From contig NZ_CP100647.1 of assembly GCF_024266585.1 (NCBI RefSeq), forward strand, positions 1,779,001 to 1,843,000: a DNA stretch of 64,000 nucleotides, given 5' to 3'. The notes below the pieces were generated by a model, which saw only the letters and a program-made list of their open reading frames with translations, did not search any database and was not told where the DNA came from. Position numbers and translations under genes: made by a program. Positions 15,548 to 24,613 of the stretch are shown here, piece by piece. This DNA comes from Xanthomonas sacchari. Lineage in GTDB: Bacteria > Pseudomonadota > Gammaproteobacteria > Xanthomonadales > Xanthomonadaceae. Numbering within the stretch: position 1 is the stretch's first letter; each line of letters opens with the position of its first letter.

Positions 15548-18529
15548 CTAGAACGCGTACTTGACGGTCAACAACGTCATCATGCCGGCGTCGACGATGT
15601 CCGACACCGCCAGATTGTGCCGGCCCACATGCCCCCAGTAGCTGTATTCCTTGGTGAGATTGGAGATCGACAGATCCACATTCACCCCGTTGTCGAACCG
15701 ATAGCCCGCGTGCAGGTCCACCCGCCGCGTCGGACGTGCCCACAGGTCGTCCCACGGCGCGTTCTGGTGCAGGAAGTCGTAGTTCAGCAGATAGGAACTG
15801 CTGAAGTGGTAGCTCAGGTTCACCGAGAACTTCGAGTGCTCGTAGAACAGCTCCAGATTGGCCATCGCATTCGGCGCCGACTGCATCTGTTCGTCTTCGA
15901 AGCCGACCATGCCCAGATCGGCATGCGCATGCTGGCGCGTGGCGTTGGCACTGACGCCCAGCCCGTCGAACGGCGCCGGCAGGTCCTGGAAGCGCTGCCG
16001 CGCGCTGACCTCCACGCCGTACACGCGGCCGTCGCCGCCGTTGGTCGGCATCTGGTAGAACACCGTGCCGCTGCCGCTGGTGCCCGAATTGGCCTGGCCG
16101 GAGCCGGCGTCGTAGATGTAGTGGTGCAGGCGCTTGTAGAAGCCGGCCACGGAGAAGAACCCGCCATGGTCGGTCGCCCACTCGCCGGAGAGGTCCAGGT
16201 TGGTCGAGGTGATCGCCTTCAGGTCCGGATTGCCCTGGGTGATGGTGGTGATCGGCGGCACGGCGTTGGAGACGCTGATCTGGCTGCCGCCGCCCAACTG
16301 CACGAATGCCGGCCGCGTATAGCTGGTCCACAGCGCCGCGCGGTAGGTGGTGGCGCTGTCCGGGCGCCAGGTCAGGAACACGCTCGGCAGCGGCTGGTCG
16401 TAGTGCGTGCTGTTGGCGGCGAAGTAGCCGACCTGCTGGTTGCCGTCGCTGTCGGTGGGCGTGGTCCAGAAGGTGTTGTGGATGCTGGTGTGCTCGAAGC
16501 GCACCCCCGGCACCACTTCCAGGCTGCCGAAGGAGAAGGTCGTCATCGCGTAGGCGGCGCTGACCGCCTCGGTGCCGCGCATCGTGTTGCAGTTCCAGTT
16601 GTTGACGTAGAACGCGCTGCCGCAGGTGTCCAGGTCGTCGTCGGTGAGGTGGTTGGCGATGACCTGCGCCACCGCGCCTTCGCTGACCCGCGGCGTGGCC
16701 CAGTGGTACTTGCCGGGGAAGATCGCCGCGTAGCCGCCGTTGAAGATGCCCAGGTCGCCCAGCGTGCTGGCGTCGGGCACTGGCCCGGTCCACCAGTCGC
16801 GGTTGCTGTAGTGGCGGCTGCTCTTGCTGTACTTCACGCCGAACTGCAGCGTGGTCAGCGCGCCGTCGGCGAAGTCGTAGCGCGCGTCGAACTTGGCGCC
16901 GCCCTTCTTCTGCCCGGAGTAGATCTTGGTCGATTCGCCGTAGCTGCTGGCGTACAGCGAGGGGATGTTGTTGACCTGCGCCAGCAGCGCCGGGGTCAGC
17001 TGTGGATAGGGGAAGGCGCCGCTGCCGTAGCGCATCAGGCTGCTGCCGGAGTAGGCGAAGTTGGCCTGGCTGAACTTGTCCTCGCGCCCGTCGATCTCGA
17101 TATGGTCGGGGCGGTCGTTGTCGCCGAAGCTGTAGAACAGGTTCGGCGACAGCGTCCAGTTGCCGGCGGTCTTGCGCGCGCCCACCTGGAAGGTGGCCAG
17201 GTCGGCGATTTCCGGGTTGGTCTCGTACCAGAAGCGTGCGGCGATGCGGTTGATGTTGGGCGAATACACGCCCGGCGTGGCGCTCGGCACGAAGCTGACG
17301 TCCTGCGGCAGCAACTGCACGAAGGTGGTGCCCTGGTCGGTCTTGGCGTAGGCATAGGTGGCGCGCGCATACACCGACAGGGTCTCGTCCACGTTCCAGT
17401 CGAAGGCGGCGTTGCCGCCGTAGCGGCGCTCCCAGCCGGCGACCACGCCGACGTTCATGCCGGTGCTGGTCAGGTTGTCCTGCGGCGCGTAGCCGGCGGC
17501 GTTGCTGCCGTCGGCATTGGCGTGCAGGAAGCGCCAGGAGCCGTCGTTGAGCGCGCTGGTGGCCGCGGCGACCTCGCTGTTGGTCGAGGTGCGGTAGTCG
17601 TAGTAGGCGCTGGCGTAGAAGCCGAACTGCTGCTCGTCGCCGAACTTGCGCTGGAAATCGCCGGCCAGGCCACCGCCGAGGCCGTCGCCGCCGTAGTCGC
17701 GGGCGCGGCTTTCGACGCGGCCGCTGGCGGTGATGCTGCCGCTGCTGGCGTCCTTGAAGTCGTAGGCGGTGGGCGTGCGGAAATCCAGGGTGCCGCCGAT
17801 CGCGTCGCCGTCCATGTCGGCGGTGGAGGTCTTGTTGGCGACGATGGTCTGCAGGCCCGACGGCGGCAGCAGGCTCAACTGCACGCTGCGGCTGTACGGC
17901 ATGCCCTGGGCGACGGTGACGCCGTCGATCAGGTTGACGTTGTATTCGGAGGGCAGGCCGCGCACCGAGGCGAACATGCCTTCGCCGCGGGCGGCGCCGT
18001 CGACGCCGCCGAAGTAGCCCGAGCCGCTGTAGGTGATGTTGATGCCGGCGATCAAACCCAGCGCCTCGGCGACATTGTGCACGGCGGTGTGCTCGAGATC
18101 GTTGGCCGACAGCACGTCCACCGTGTTCGACGCGTTCATCTTCAACGTGCTGGCGTCGTAGCGGTTGACCGCCACGCTGATCGTCTGCAACTGCTTGGCC
18201 TCGTCCAGCGCGATCGACACCGTGGCGGCGCCGCTGTCGGCGACCTGCACGGTGGTTTCCGGGGCGCTGAAGCCGGGATAGTCCAGTTGCAGCGCGTACT
18301 GCCCGGCCGGCACGTCGGCGATGACGAAGCGGCCCTGCGCGTCGGTGACGGCGCTGAGCGCGGTGCCGGCGATGGCGACCTTGGCGTGCGCGGCGGGCTT
18401 GCCGCTGCTGCGCTCCTTGAGTTCGCCCTGCACGGTGCCGGCCAGCGCAGGTGCGGTGGCGGCGAGGCCGGTGATGGCCAGAATGGCGGCGCACAGCGCC
18501 TTGCGCTTGCAATACGGATGGGTTGCCAC
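15548..18529 (-). CDS. TonB-dependent receptor with carboxypeptidase-like N-terminal domain
   Basis: 993 residues; a GTG start is followed by a Sec signal peptide ending near APALA. Next comes a small beta-sandwich carboxypeptidase-regulatory-like domain (about 30-110, with DAQGRFVIADVPAGQY), then the plug (NVAEALGLIAGI, VRGLPSEYNVNLIDG) and a 22-strand barrel ending in aromatic Phe. This is the large Oar-like TBDR class common in Xanthomonas carbohydrate loci. It sits in the outer membrane and, given its position upstream of the GH35-APC-PfkB-GH4 run, is the likely entry gate for that pathway's substrate. The repeat array separates it from those genes, so co-transcription is uncertain. Confidence 0.9.
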   Translation of the reverse strand: MATHPYCKRKALCAAILAITGLAATAPALAGTVQGELKERSSGKPAAHAKVAIAGTALSAVTDAQGRFVIADVPAGQYALQLDYPGFSAPETTVQVADSGAATVSIALDEAKQLQTISVAVNRYDASTLKMNASNTVDVLSANDLEHTAVHNVAEALGLIAGINITYSGSGYFGGVDGAARGEGMFASVRGLPSEYNVNLIDGVTVAQGMPYSRSVQLSLLPPSGLQTIVANKTSTADMDGDAIGGTLDFRTPTAYDFKDASSGSITASGRVESRARDYGGDGLGGGLAGDFQRKFGDEQQFGFYASAYYDYRTSTNSEVAAATSALNDGSWRFLHANADGSNAAGYAPQDNLTSTGMNVGVVAGWERRYGGNAAFDWNVDETLSVYARATYAYAKTDQGTTFVQLLPQDVSFVPSATPGVYSPNINRIAARFWYETNPEIADLATFQVGARKTAGNWTLSPNLFYSFGDNDRPDHIEIDGREDKFSQANFAYSGSSLMRYGSGAFPYPQLTPALLAQVNNIPSLYASSYGESTKIYSGQKKGGAKFDARYDFADGALTTLQFGVKYSKSSRHYSNRDWWTGPVPDASTLGDLGIFNGGYAAIFPGKYHWATPRVSEGAVAQVIANHLTDDDLDTCGSAFYVNNWNCNTMRGTEAVSAAYAMTTFSFGSLEVVPGVRFEHTSIHNTFWTTPTDSDGNQQVGYFAANSTHYDQPLPSVFLTWRPDSATTYRAALWTSYTRPAFVQLGGGSQISVSNAVPPITTITQGNPDLKAITSTNLDLSGEWATDHGGFFSVAGFYKRLHHYIYDAGSGQANSGTSGSGTVFYQMPTNGGDGRVYGVEVSARQRFQDLPAPFDGLGVSANATRQHAHADLGMVGFEDEQMQSAPNAMANLELFYEHSKFSVNLSYHFSSSYLLNYDFLHQNAPWDDLWARPTRRVDLHAGYRFDNGVNVDLSISNLTKEYSYWGHVGRHNLAVSDIVDAGMMTLLTVKYAF

Positions 18530-19168
18530 GTGTCACCTCGCTGATCGTGATCGATGCGGGCACGCGCCGAAGGCGACGCGCCGCTGCGTTCCTGGAAGGC
18601 AGACACGGTGGACGGAAGGCGCGCGCGCTCGGACCGCACGCCGGGCGGCGTGCGAACAGGACAAGACAAGCGAACGGCGACCGACGCGTGGCGTCTGCCG
18701 GCTGGGCGGACCGTTAAACGGCGATCAGTGGCGTGGCGGCGAGTAGCCGGCGATGCATTTGGAGCGCGAACGCAGCGCGCTCAGCTTGTAGCGACGGGTC
18801 ATGCGCAGCGGCCCCCGTGCGTGCCCGCGCGGCGCGCGGACGACAGGCAGGGCGCCGGAACTCCGGCGAGGCATCGATCCTGGCTGCGACGACTGCATGA
18901 CATGGCACATCACCCCTGGAACTGCCCTGGAAAACGCCGCAGTTGCTGCGGCGTTCGGCGCGTCTGGCATCGTCGATGCGTGGCACCGACGTGTTATCGA
19001 TACCGCTGTCCCGGAAGACTGTCAAGAGGTTGTGAAAAATAAATTCAGACGGTGCCGCGATACGGGCGCGTGGGGGGCGCGGCAACGGGAGGGCGGCGGG
19101 CAGTTACGCTGCACCGCCGCAGACGCTGGCGCATTTCGTAGACAGGGGGCCGCAGGCGGCCCTGTCGC
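18530..19168 (-). other. long leader/intergenic region of the cassette TBDR gene
   Basis: About 640 bases without a convincing gene. If the promoter at 18997-19025 is used, the TBDR transcript has a leader of roughly 460 bases, GC-rich and with several short inverted repeats. No known riboswitch is recognised. Confidence 0.45.
18997..19025 (-). promoter_or_regulatory. promoter with overlapping LacI-like operator, upstream of cassette TBDR
   Basis: On the minus strand TTGACA (19025-19020) is followed after 17 bases by TATCGA (19002-18997). The -10 lies in the palindrome TATCGATA (18995-19002) inside GGTATCGATAAC, a form typical of LacI-family operators. Derived by eye; no regulator gene is adjacent. 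Confidence 0.5.
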
Positions 19169-21898
19169 TCACCTCGGCAGGGCCATGCGCCCGCTGATCG
19201 AGAAGGCGGCGTCTTCGCCGGCGGCGCCGGTGCCGGGCTGGCCGCCGCCGACGAACAGCCGGTAGTCGCCGGCCTCGACTGCGCGCTGGCCGCTGCGGTC
19301 GACGTCGCTGAGCTGGCGCGCATCCAGCGCAAAGCTCAACGTGCGCGCCTCGCCTGGCTGCAGATGCACCCGCTGGAAGCCGACCAGGCTGCGCAGCGGC
19401 GACTGCGCGCGCTGCGGGTACTGCAGGTACACCTGCACCACCTCGTCGCCGGCGCGTGCGCCGGTATTGCGCACGGTGGTGCTCACCTGCAGCGGCTGGC
19501 CGGCCTGCAGCGTCGCGGCCGACAGCCGTGGCGCGTCGTAGGCGAACCGGGTGTAGCTGAGGCCGTAGCCGAACGGGAACAGCGGCTCGCCCTTGAAGTA
19601 GCGGTAGGTGCGGCCCTTCATGTCGTAGCTGACGTAGGGCGGCAGGTCCTTGGTCGAGCGGTAGAAGGTCACCGGCAGGCGCCCGCCGGGATTGATGTCG
19701 CCGGCCAGCGCCTGGGCGATCGCGGTGCCGCCGGACTGGCCCGGATACCAGGCGGCGATGATCGCGTCGGCGTGCTGCTTGGCCCAGTTCAACGCCACTG
19801 CGCTGCCGCTCATCAGCACCACGACCAGCGGCTTGCCGCTGGCCTTGGCCCGTTCCAGCAAGGCCTGCTGCGCCGCCGGCAGGGCCAGGTCGTTGCGGTC
19901 GCCGCCATCGAAGCCGGGCACGTCGATGCGCAGTTCCTCGCCTTCCACGTCCGGCGAGAGGCCGACGAAGGCCACCACCGCGTCGGCCTGCGCCACCGCG
20001 CGTTCGGCTTCGGCCAGTTGCAGCGCCGGCGGCGCCAGCCACTCCAGGCGCAGGCCCTGGTCCTGGCCGCGATGCTCCAGTTCCAGGCGGATGCGGCGCG
20101 GTCGCGCGTCGTCGAAGTGCAGCACGGCCTCGACGTTGCGGCCATCGGCGTTGTGCATGCCGGCCGGCAGGTGCTTGTCTTCGGCGTTGCCGGCGATCAC
20201 CAGCTGGTCGTCGACGTACAGGCGCACCGGGTCGTGGCCGGCGCAGTCGAAGCAGCGCGCCACCCGCACCGCCAGGGTGTAGTCGCCCGGGCCGGGCGGC
20301 AGCAGTTCGCCGCTCCAGCGCACCGAGTAGCGGTCCTTGTCCACGCCCTTGGCCGGCGCCACGTGGTCCCAGTTGAAGCCGACCACGCGGTCCTGGCGCT
20401 GCACGCGCGGCGTCCCGGCCAGGTCCGGGTTGTCGAAGTATTCGCCCCGCAGCCCGGGCTTGCCGTCGCTGCGCAGCGCGGTCTCGGGGATCATGCCGGG
20501 CACGCCCGCGGCCAGTGGCGCGCCCTGCGCATAGGCGACCTGGGCGGCGCCGAAGCGCGTGCGCAGGCCCTGCAGCGGCGTCACCGGCTGCACCGAGGTG
20601 CCCTGGTAGTTGGCTTCCAGCGCGGCCAGCGCGTCGGCATTGGGGCCGAGCACGGCCAGGCGCAGGCCCGGGCGCAGCGGCAGGGTGGCGTCGGCGTTCT
20701 TCAGCAGCACCAGCGACTGCTGCGCGGCCTGCAGCGCCAGCGCGCGGTGCGCGGCGTTGTCGATGTCCTTGGCGCCCAGCCGCGCATACGGATCGTGGCG
20801 CGGCGGCTGCAGTTCGCCGAGCCGGTAGCGCGCGGCGAACAGGCGCACCAGCGAGCGGTCGAGCAGGGCCTCGTCGGCCTCGCCGCGGTCGAAGGCCAGG
20901 CCGAGCTCGCGGTAGGCGAAGCCGCAGTTCAGGTCGTGCCCGGCCTTGAGCGCGGCCGCGGAAGACCCGGCGTTGTCGGCGCGGTAGTAATGGAACTGGG
21001 TCATGTCGTCGATCGCATCGCAATCGGATACGACGAAACCCTTGAAGCCCCAGTCGCCGCGCACGCGGCCGTTGATCAGCCAGTCGGCGGCGCAGGCGGG
21101 CGTGCCGTGCAGGGCGTTGTACGCGCACATCACCGAGCCGGCCTGGCCGTCGACGATGGCGGCACGGAACGCCGGCGAGTAGGTGGCCTCGAAATCGTGC
21201 GGCGACACATCCACGTCGAAGCCGTGGCGGCCCGGTTCCGGCCCGCTGTGCACGGCCAGGTGCTTGGGCGTGGCGATGGTGCGCGGGTGCGCCGGATCGT
21301 CGCCCTGCAGGCCGCGGATGAAGCCGACCGCCAGCCGCCCGGTGAGGTAGGGATCCTCGCCGTAGGTCTCCATGCCGCGGCCCCAGCGTGGGTCGCGGAA
21401 GATGTTGATGTTGGGCGACCAGATGGTCAGCCCGGCGTAGCGCGGATGGTCCTTGCCGGGGCCGCCGGCGAGGTTGAACTTGGCCCGCGCCTCGGTGGAG
21501 GTGACGGTGCCGACGTCGTGCAGCAGCTCGGGGTTCCAGGTCGCGGCCAGGCCGATCGCCTGCGGGAACACCGTGGCCTCGCCGTTGCGGGCTATGCCGT
21601 GCAGGCCCTCGCTCCACCACTCGTAGGCCGGCACGCCCAGGCGCGGAATCGCCGGCGCGTCGTTCATCGCCTGCGCGATCTTCTCGGCGCGGGTCATCTT
21701 CGCCACCAGCGCGGCGGCGCGGTCCTCGGCCTCGTCGGCGTGGGCGAGCGGGGCGGCGAGCAGGCCGATCGCGCACAGCGCCAGGTAGATGCGCCTTTGT
21801 GGGAGGGACTTCAGTCCCGACGTGGCATTACCGGTAAAGCGTCGGGACTGAAGTCCCTCCCACAAGGTGACGCCCGCACGCGACATCTCCCTGCCCAT
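19169..21898 (-). CDS. nixI: GH3 beta-xylosidase/glucosidase with PA14 insert (NixI type)
   Basis: 909 residues from ATG 21898, which overlaps the GH2 stop (ATGA). The first 35 residues are odd: residues about 11-34 are encoded by an inverted pair of palindromic repeats, and only then comes the hydrophobic signal core (IYLALCAIGLLAAPLAHA). GH3 barrel: WWSEGLHG, KHLAVHSGPE, and nucleophile Asp292 in VVSDCDAI. A PA14 domain (starting GLRGEYFDNPD) is inserted in the second domain, and a fibronectin-III-like domain ends the protein. In X. campestris NixI cleaves the beta-1,2-xylose of plant N-glycans after NixK. Periplasmic or secreted. No ATG/GTG/TTG start exists between the repeat and the signal core. 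Confidence 0.9.
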   Translation of the reverse strand: MGREMSRAGVTLWEGLQSRRFTGNATSGLKSLPQRRIYLALCAIGLLAAPLAHADEAEDRAAALVAKMTRAEKIAQAMNDAPAIPRLGVPAYEWWSEGLHGIARNGEATVFPQAIGLAATWNPELLHDVGTVTSTEARAKFNLAGGPGKDHPRYAGLTIWSPNINIFRDPRWGRGMETYGEDPYLTGRLAVGFIRGLQGDDPAHPRTIATPKHLAVHSGPEPGRHGFDVDVSPHDFEATYSPAFRAAIVDGQAGSVMCAYNALHGTPACAADWLINGRVRGDWGFKGFVVSDCDAIDDMTQFHYYRADNAGSSAAALKAGHDLNCGFAYRELGLAFDRGEADEALLDRSLVRLFAARYRLGELQPPRHDPYARLGAKDIDNAAHRALALQAAQQSLVLLKNADATLPLRPGLRLAVLGPNADALAALEANYQGTSVQPVTPLQGLRTRFGAAQVAYAQGAPLAAGVPGMIPETALRSDGKPGLRGEYFDNPDLAGTPRVQRQDRVVGFNWDHVAPAKGVDKDRYSVRWSGELLPPGPGDYTLAVRVARCFDCAGHDPVRLYVDDQLVIAGNAEDKHLPAGMHNADGRNVEAVLHFDDARPRRIRLELEHRGQDQGLRLEWLAPPALQLAEAERAVAQADAVVAFVGLSPDVEGEELRIDVPGFDGGDRNDLALPAAQQALLERAKASGKPLVVVLMSGSAVALNWAKQHADAIIAAWYPGQSGGTAIAQALAGDINPGGRLPVTFYRSTKDLPPYVSYDMKGRTYRYFKGEPLFPFGYGLSYTRFAYDAPRLSAATLQAGQPLQVSTTVRNTGARAGDEVVQVYLQYPQRAQSPLRSLVGFQRVHLQPGEARTLSFALDARQLSDVDRSGQRAVEAGDYRLFVGGGQPGTGAAGEDAAFSISGRMALPR
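21797..21865. repeat. palindromic repeat doublet inside the GH3 coding start
   Basis: Two inverted copies of the GGGACTTCAGTCCC element flank a 21-base linker. They lie in frame and free of stops between the GH3 start codon and its signal-peptide core. Confidence 0.85.
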
Positions 21899-24597
21899 CA
21901 CTTCGCCTCCGCCGGCTCGGCGGGCGCGCCCGCCAGGGTCCCGCCCAGGTCGCGCACCTGCAGCGCCGCGCGCAGTTGCTCCAGCCTGGCGTTGCTGTGC
22001 ACGCGCACGGTCAGCGGTTCGCCCGGCAGCAGGTCGAAGGCGTTGTCGGACAGGGTCACGTCGAGGTCGCCGAAGCTCAGCCATACCTGCGCGGCGAGCG
22101 TGGCGCTGCTCAGGGTCAGCGCGTAGCCGTCGCCGTCGGCGCGCAACTCGGTGCGGATGTCGGCTTGCGGCCATTGCAGGCGCTTGGCCGCGTCGAAGTA
22201 CACCAGGTTGCGCGACAGCACGCGCTCGCCGTCGAGCAACTCGAACACCGCCACGCTGCGGCGCGGATCGGCGCGGCGCAGCAACTGCGCATCGCTGAAG
22301 CTGGCCACGCGCACGCTGGACAGCGGCGCCAGGGTCACCGGCTTCTCGGTCTTGCTCAGCACCTTGCCGGACAGGTCCATGACCCGCATGCGCCAGCGCG
22401 CGGCCAGCGGCGTGGTGCGGTCGGAGACCAGCGACACCGTGGTCTGGCCCTGGTCGTTGCGCAGCGCGGCGATCAGTTCCGGCGCATAGAAGCGGCGCGC
22501 GTGGTACTGCAGCGCCTTCCAGCGGCCGAAGTAGTCCAGGCTCGACCACGAGGCGCCGGGCCAGACGTCGTTGAGCTGCCAGTACAGCGAGCCCATCGAC
22601 TGCGGCCGCGATGCGCGCAGGTGCTCGGCGGCCAGGGCGATGCCCTCGGCCTGCATGATCTGGCTCAGGTAGACGAAGCTGGGGAAATCCTTGGGCTCGC
22701 CGAAGGCGCGGCGGATGTACAGCAGCAGGCGCTGGTTGCCGTTGCCCTTGTCGAACTTCTGGTGCGCGCGCATCACCGGCGATTCCGGGCGCAGGTCGCC
22801 GGGTTCGGCGAAGGCGCGGATGGTGCGCATCTCCGGGAACGACTGCAGGCCGTACTCGGACATGAAGCGCGGGGTCACGTTGAGGTACTCGGTGACCGGC
22901 AGCGCCGGGCCGCCCCAGACCTTCCAGTAGTGCATGTCGCCGTCGTCGGGCTGGTCGGCGGCGCCGTCGAAATCGGTGCCCGGCGAGGTTGCCCAGTACG
23001 GGGTGTCGCTGTCGTACTTCTGCACCGCCTCGCGCAACACCGTGCCGAACAGCGTGGTCATGCCGCGCACGATGCGCTCGCGCTCTTCCGGGTCGATCGA
23101 CTGCTTGAAGGTGATGCGGTCGCCCCAGTTCTCCCAACCGGTCTGCACTTCGTTGTTGCCGCACCAGAGGACGATGCTGGGATGGTCGCCCAGGCGCCTG
23201 ACCTGTTCCTCGGCCTCGGCGCGGGTGTTCTCGCGGAAGGCCACGTCGTAGGGCGGGATGGCGCCGCCGAACATGAAGTCCTGCCAGATCATGATGCCCA
23301 GGCGGTCGGCGTCCTCGTAGAAGCTGTCCGGCTGGTAATGGCCGCCGCCCCACATGCGCAGCATGTTCATGTTGGCGTCGCGCGCGGACTGCAGGAAGCC
23401 GCGCATGCGCGCGGCATCGACGCGGGTCGGGAAGCTGTCGAACGGGATCAGGTTGGCGCCCTTGGCGAACACCGGGATGCCGTTGACCACAAGGGCGAAA
23501 CTCTTGCCCCATTGGTCCTTCTCGCGGCGCAGTTCGACGCTGCGCAGGCCGGTGACGCGCTGCGCGTCCAGGCGTTCGCCGGCGGCATCGCGCAACTGCG
23601 CCTTGAACGTGTACAGGTCCTGGCGGCCGTAGCCGGCCGGGAACCAGCGCTGCGGCTTGGCGATGCGTACCGGCACGGTCAGGGTGTTGGCGCCGGGGTC
23701 GACGACCGTGCGCTGGGTGAACTGGCCGACGCGCTGGCCATCGGGGCCGAGGACCTCGAGGTCCAACTGCACGTCGCCGCTGCGGCTGGCCTGCACCTGC
23801 AGTTGCGCCAGCAGCTGCGCCGCGTCGGCGTCGACGCGCTGCTGGGCGATGCGCAGGCCGTCCACGCGCAGGTCGTCCCAGGCCTCCAGGCGCACGCCCT
23901 GCCAGATGCCGGCGGTGACGATGCGCGGGCCCCAGTCCCAGCCGAAGTTGTACGGCGCCTTGCGCACGTAGGTGGAGCTGTGCCGCGCCACCGGCTCGTC
24001 GCCGAACGCCGAGTCGTAGGCGCCGGGCAGCGCATACGGCTGCTTGGACAGCCACGGCTGGATCTTCTTGATCGGCGAGGCGATGCGCACTTCCAGCAGA
24101 TTGTCGCCGCGCTTGAGCAGCGGCTTGGCGTCCACCCGCCACTGCCGGAACATGTTGTCGGCGGCGAGCAGCTTCTTGCCGTTGAGGTAGACCTCGGCGA
24201 AGGTGTCCAGACCGTCGAACACCAGCTCCACGTGGGTGCGCGCCAGCAGCGCCGCGTCCGCCCGGAAGTGGGTCTGGTACTGCCAGTCGCTCAGTCCGGC
24301 CCACTGGATCTGCGCTTCGTTGTCGCGGTAGAACGGATCGGGCACCACCCCGGCGGCGATCAGGTCGGTCTGCACCGTGCCCGGCACCTGCGCCGGCAGC
24401 CATTGCGCCGCCTTCGGGTGCGCCTTGGCGTTGGCATCGCCCGGCGCCAGCCGCACCTGCCAGCCCTGTTGCAGCGACAGCGTCGCCGGCGCCGCCGCCT
24501 GTCCCAGCGCCGGCAAGGCCAGCGCCAGCAGCAGCCCGAGGCGGGCAGGAAGGCGCGTACGCGGCGCGGAACGGGGGCGGCGGGGCGGCTGGGTCAT
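21898..24597 (-). CDS. nixH: GH2 beta-mannosidase (NixH type)
   Basis: 899 residues from ATG 24597, 16 bases after the GH20 stop. Sec signal about 1-35 (GLLLALALPALGQAAA). Glycoside hydrolase family 2: N-terminal jelly roll (DTFAEVYLNGKKL at 131-143), immunoglobulin-like domain, TIM barrel with WCGNNE (acid/base Glu483) and MSEYGLQSFPE (nucleophile Glu581), then C-terminal beta domains. The overall layout and the LRMWGGGHYQPD motif are those of beta-mannosidases. In N-glycan breakdown it removes the core Man-beta-1,4-GlcNAc residue once both alpha-mannoses and the xylose are gone. Its position between the GH20 and GH3 genes fits nixH. Confidence 0.9.
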   Translation of the reverse strand: MTQPPRRPRSAPRTRLPARLGLLLALALPALGQAAAPATLSLQQGWQVRLAPGDANAKAHPKAAQWLPAQVPGTVQTDLIAAGVVPDPFYRDNEAQIQWAGLSDWQYQTHFRADAALLARTHVELVFDGLDTFAEVYLNGKKLLAADNMFRQWRVDAKPLLKRGDNLLEVRIASPIKKIQPWLSKQPYALPGAYDSAFGDEPVARHSSTYVRKAPYNFGWDWGPRIVTAGIWQGVRLEAWDDLRVDGLRIAQQRVDADAAQLLAQLQVQASRSGDVQLDLEVLGPDGQRVGQFTQRTVVDPGANTLTVPVRIAKPQRWFPAGYGRQDLYTFKAQLRDAAGERLDAQRVTGLRSVELRREKDQWGKSFALVVNGIPVFAKGANLIPFDSFPTRVDAARMRGFLQSARDANMNMLRMWGGGHYQPDSFYEDADRLGIMIWQDFMFGGAIPPYDVAFRENTRAEAEEQVRRLGDHPSIVLWCGNNEVQTGWENWGDRITFKQSIDPEERERIVRGMTTLFGTVLREAVQKYDSDTPYWATSPGTDFDGAADQPDDGDMHYWKVWGGPALPVTEYLNVTPRFMSEYGLQSFPEMRTIRAFAEPGDLRPESPVMRAHQKFDKGNGNQRLLLYIRRAFGEPKDFPSFVYLSQIMQAEGIALAAEHLRASRPQSMGSLYWQLNDVWPGASWSSLDYFGRWKALQYHARRFYAPELIAALRNDQGQTTVSLVSDRTTPLAARWRMRVMDLSGKVLSKTEKPVTLAPLSSVRVASFSDAQLLRRADPRRSVAVFELLDGERVLSRNLVYFDAAKRLQWPQADIRTELRADGDGYALTLSSATLAAQVWLSFGDLDVTLSDNAFDLLPGEPLTVRVHSNARLEQLRAALQVRDLGGTLAGAPAEPAEAK

Positions 24598-24613
24598 GCG
24601 AGGGTCTCCGTGG

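Noticed and set aside
18714-19085. 123-codon frame in the leader of the cassette TBDR
   Set aside because: Composition is Arg/Ala-rich, with no ribosome site, signal or family match; better explained as leader or intergenic DNA.
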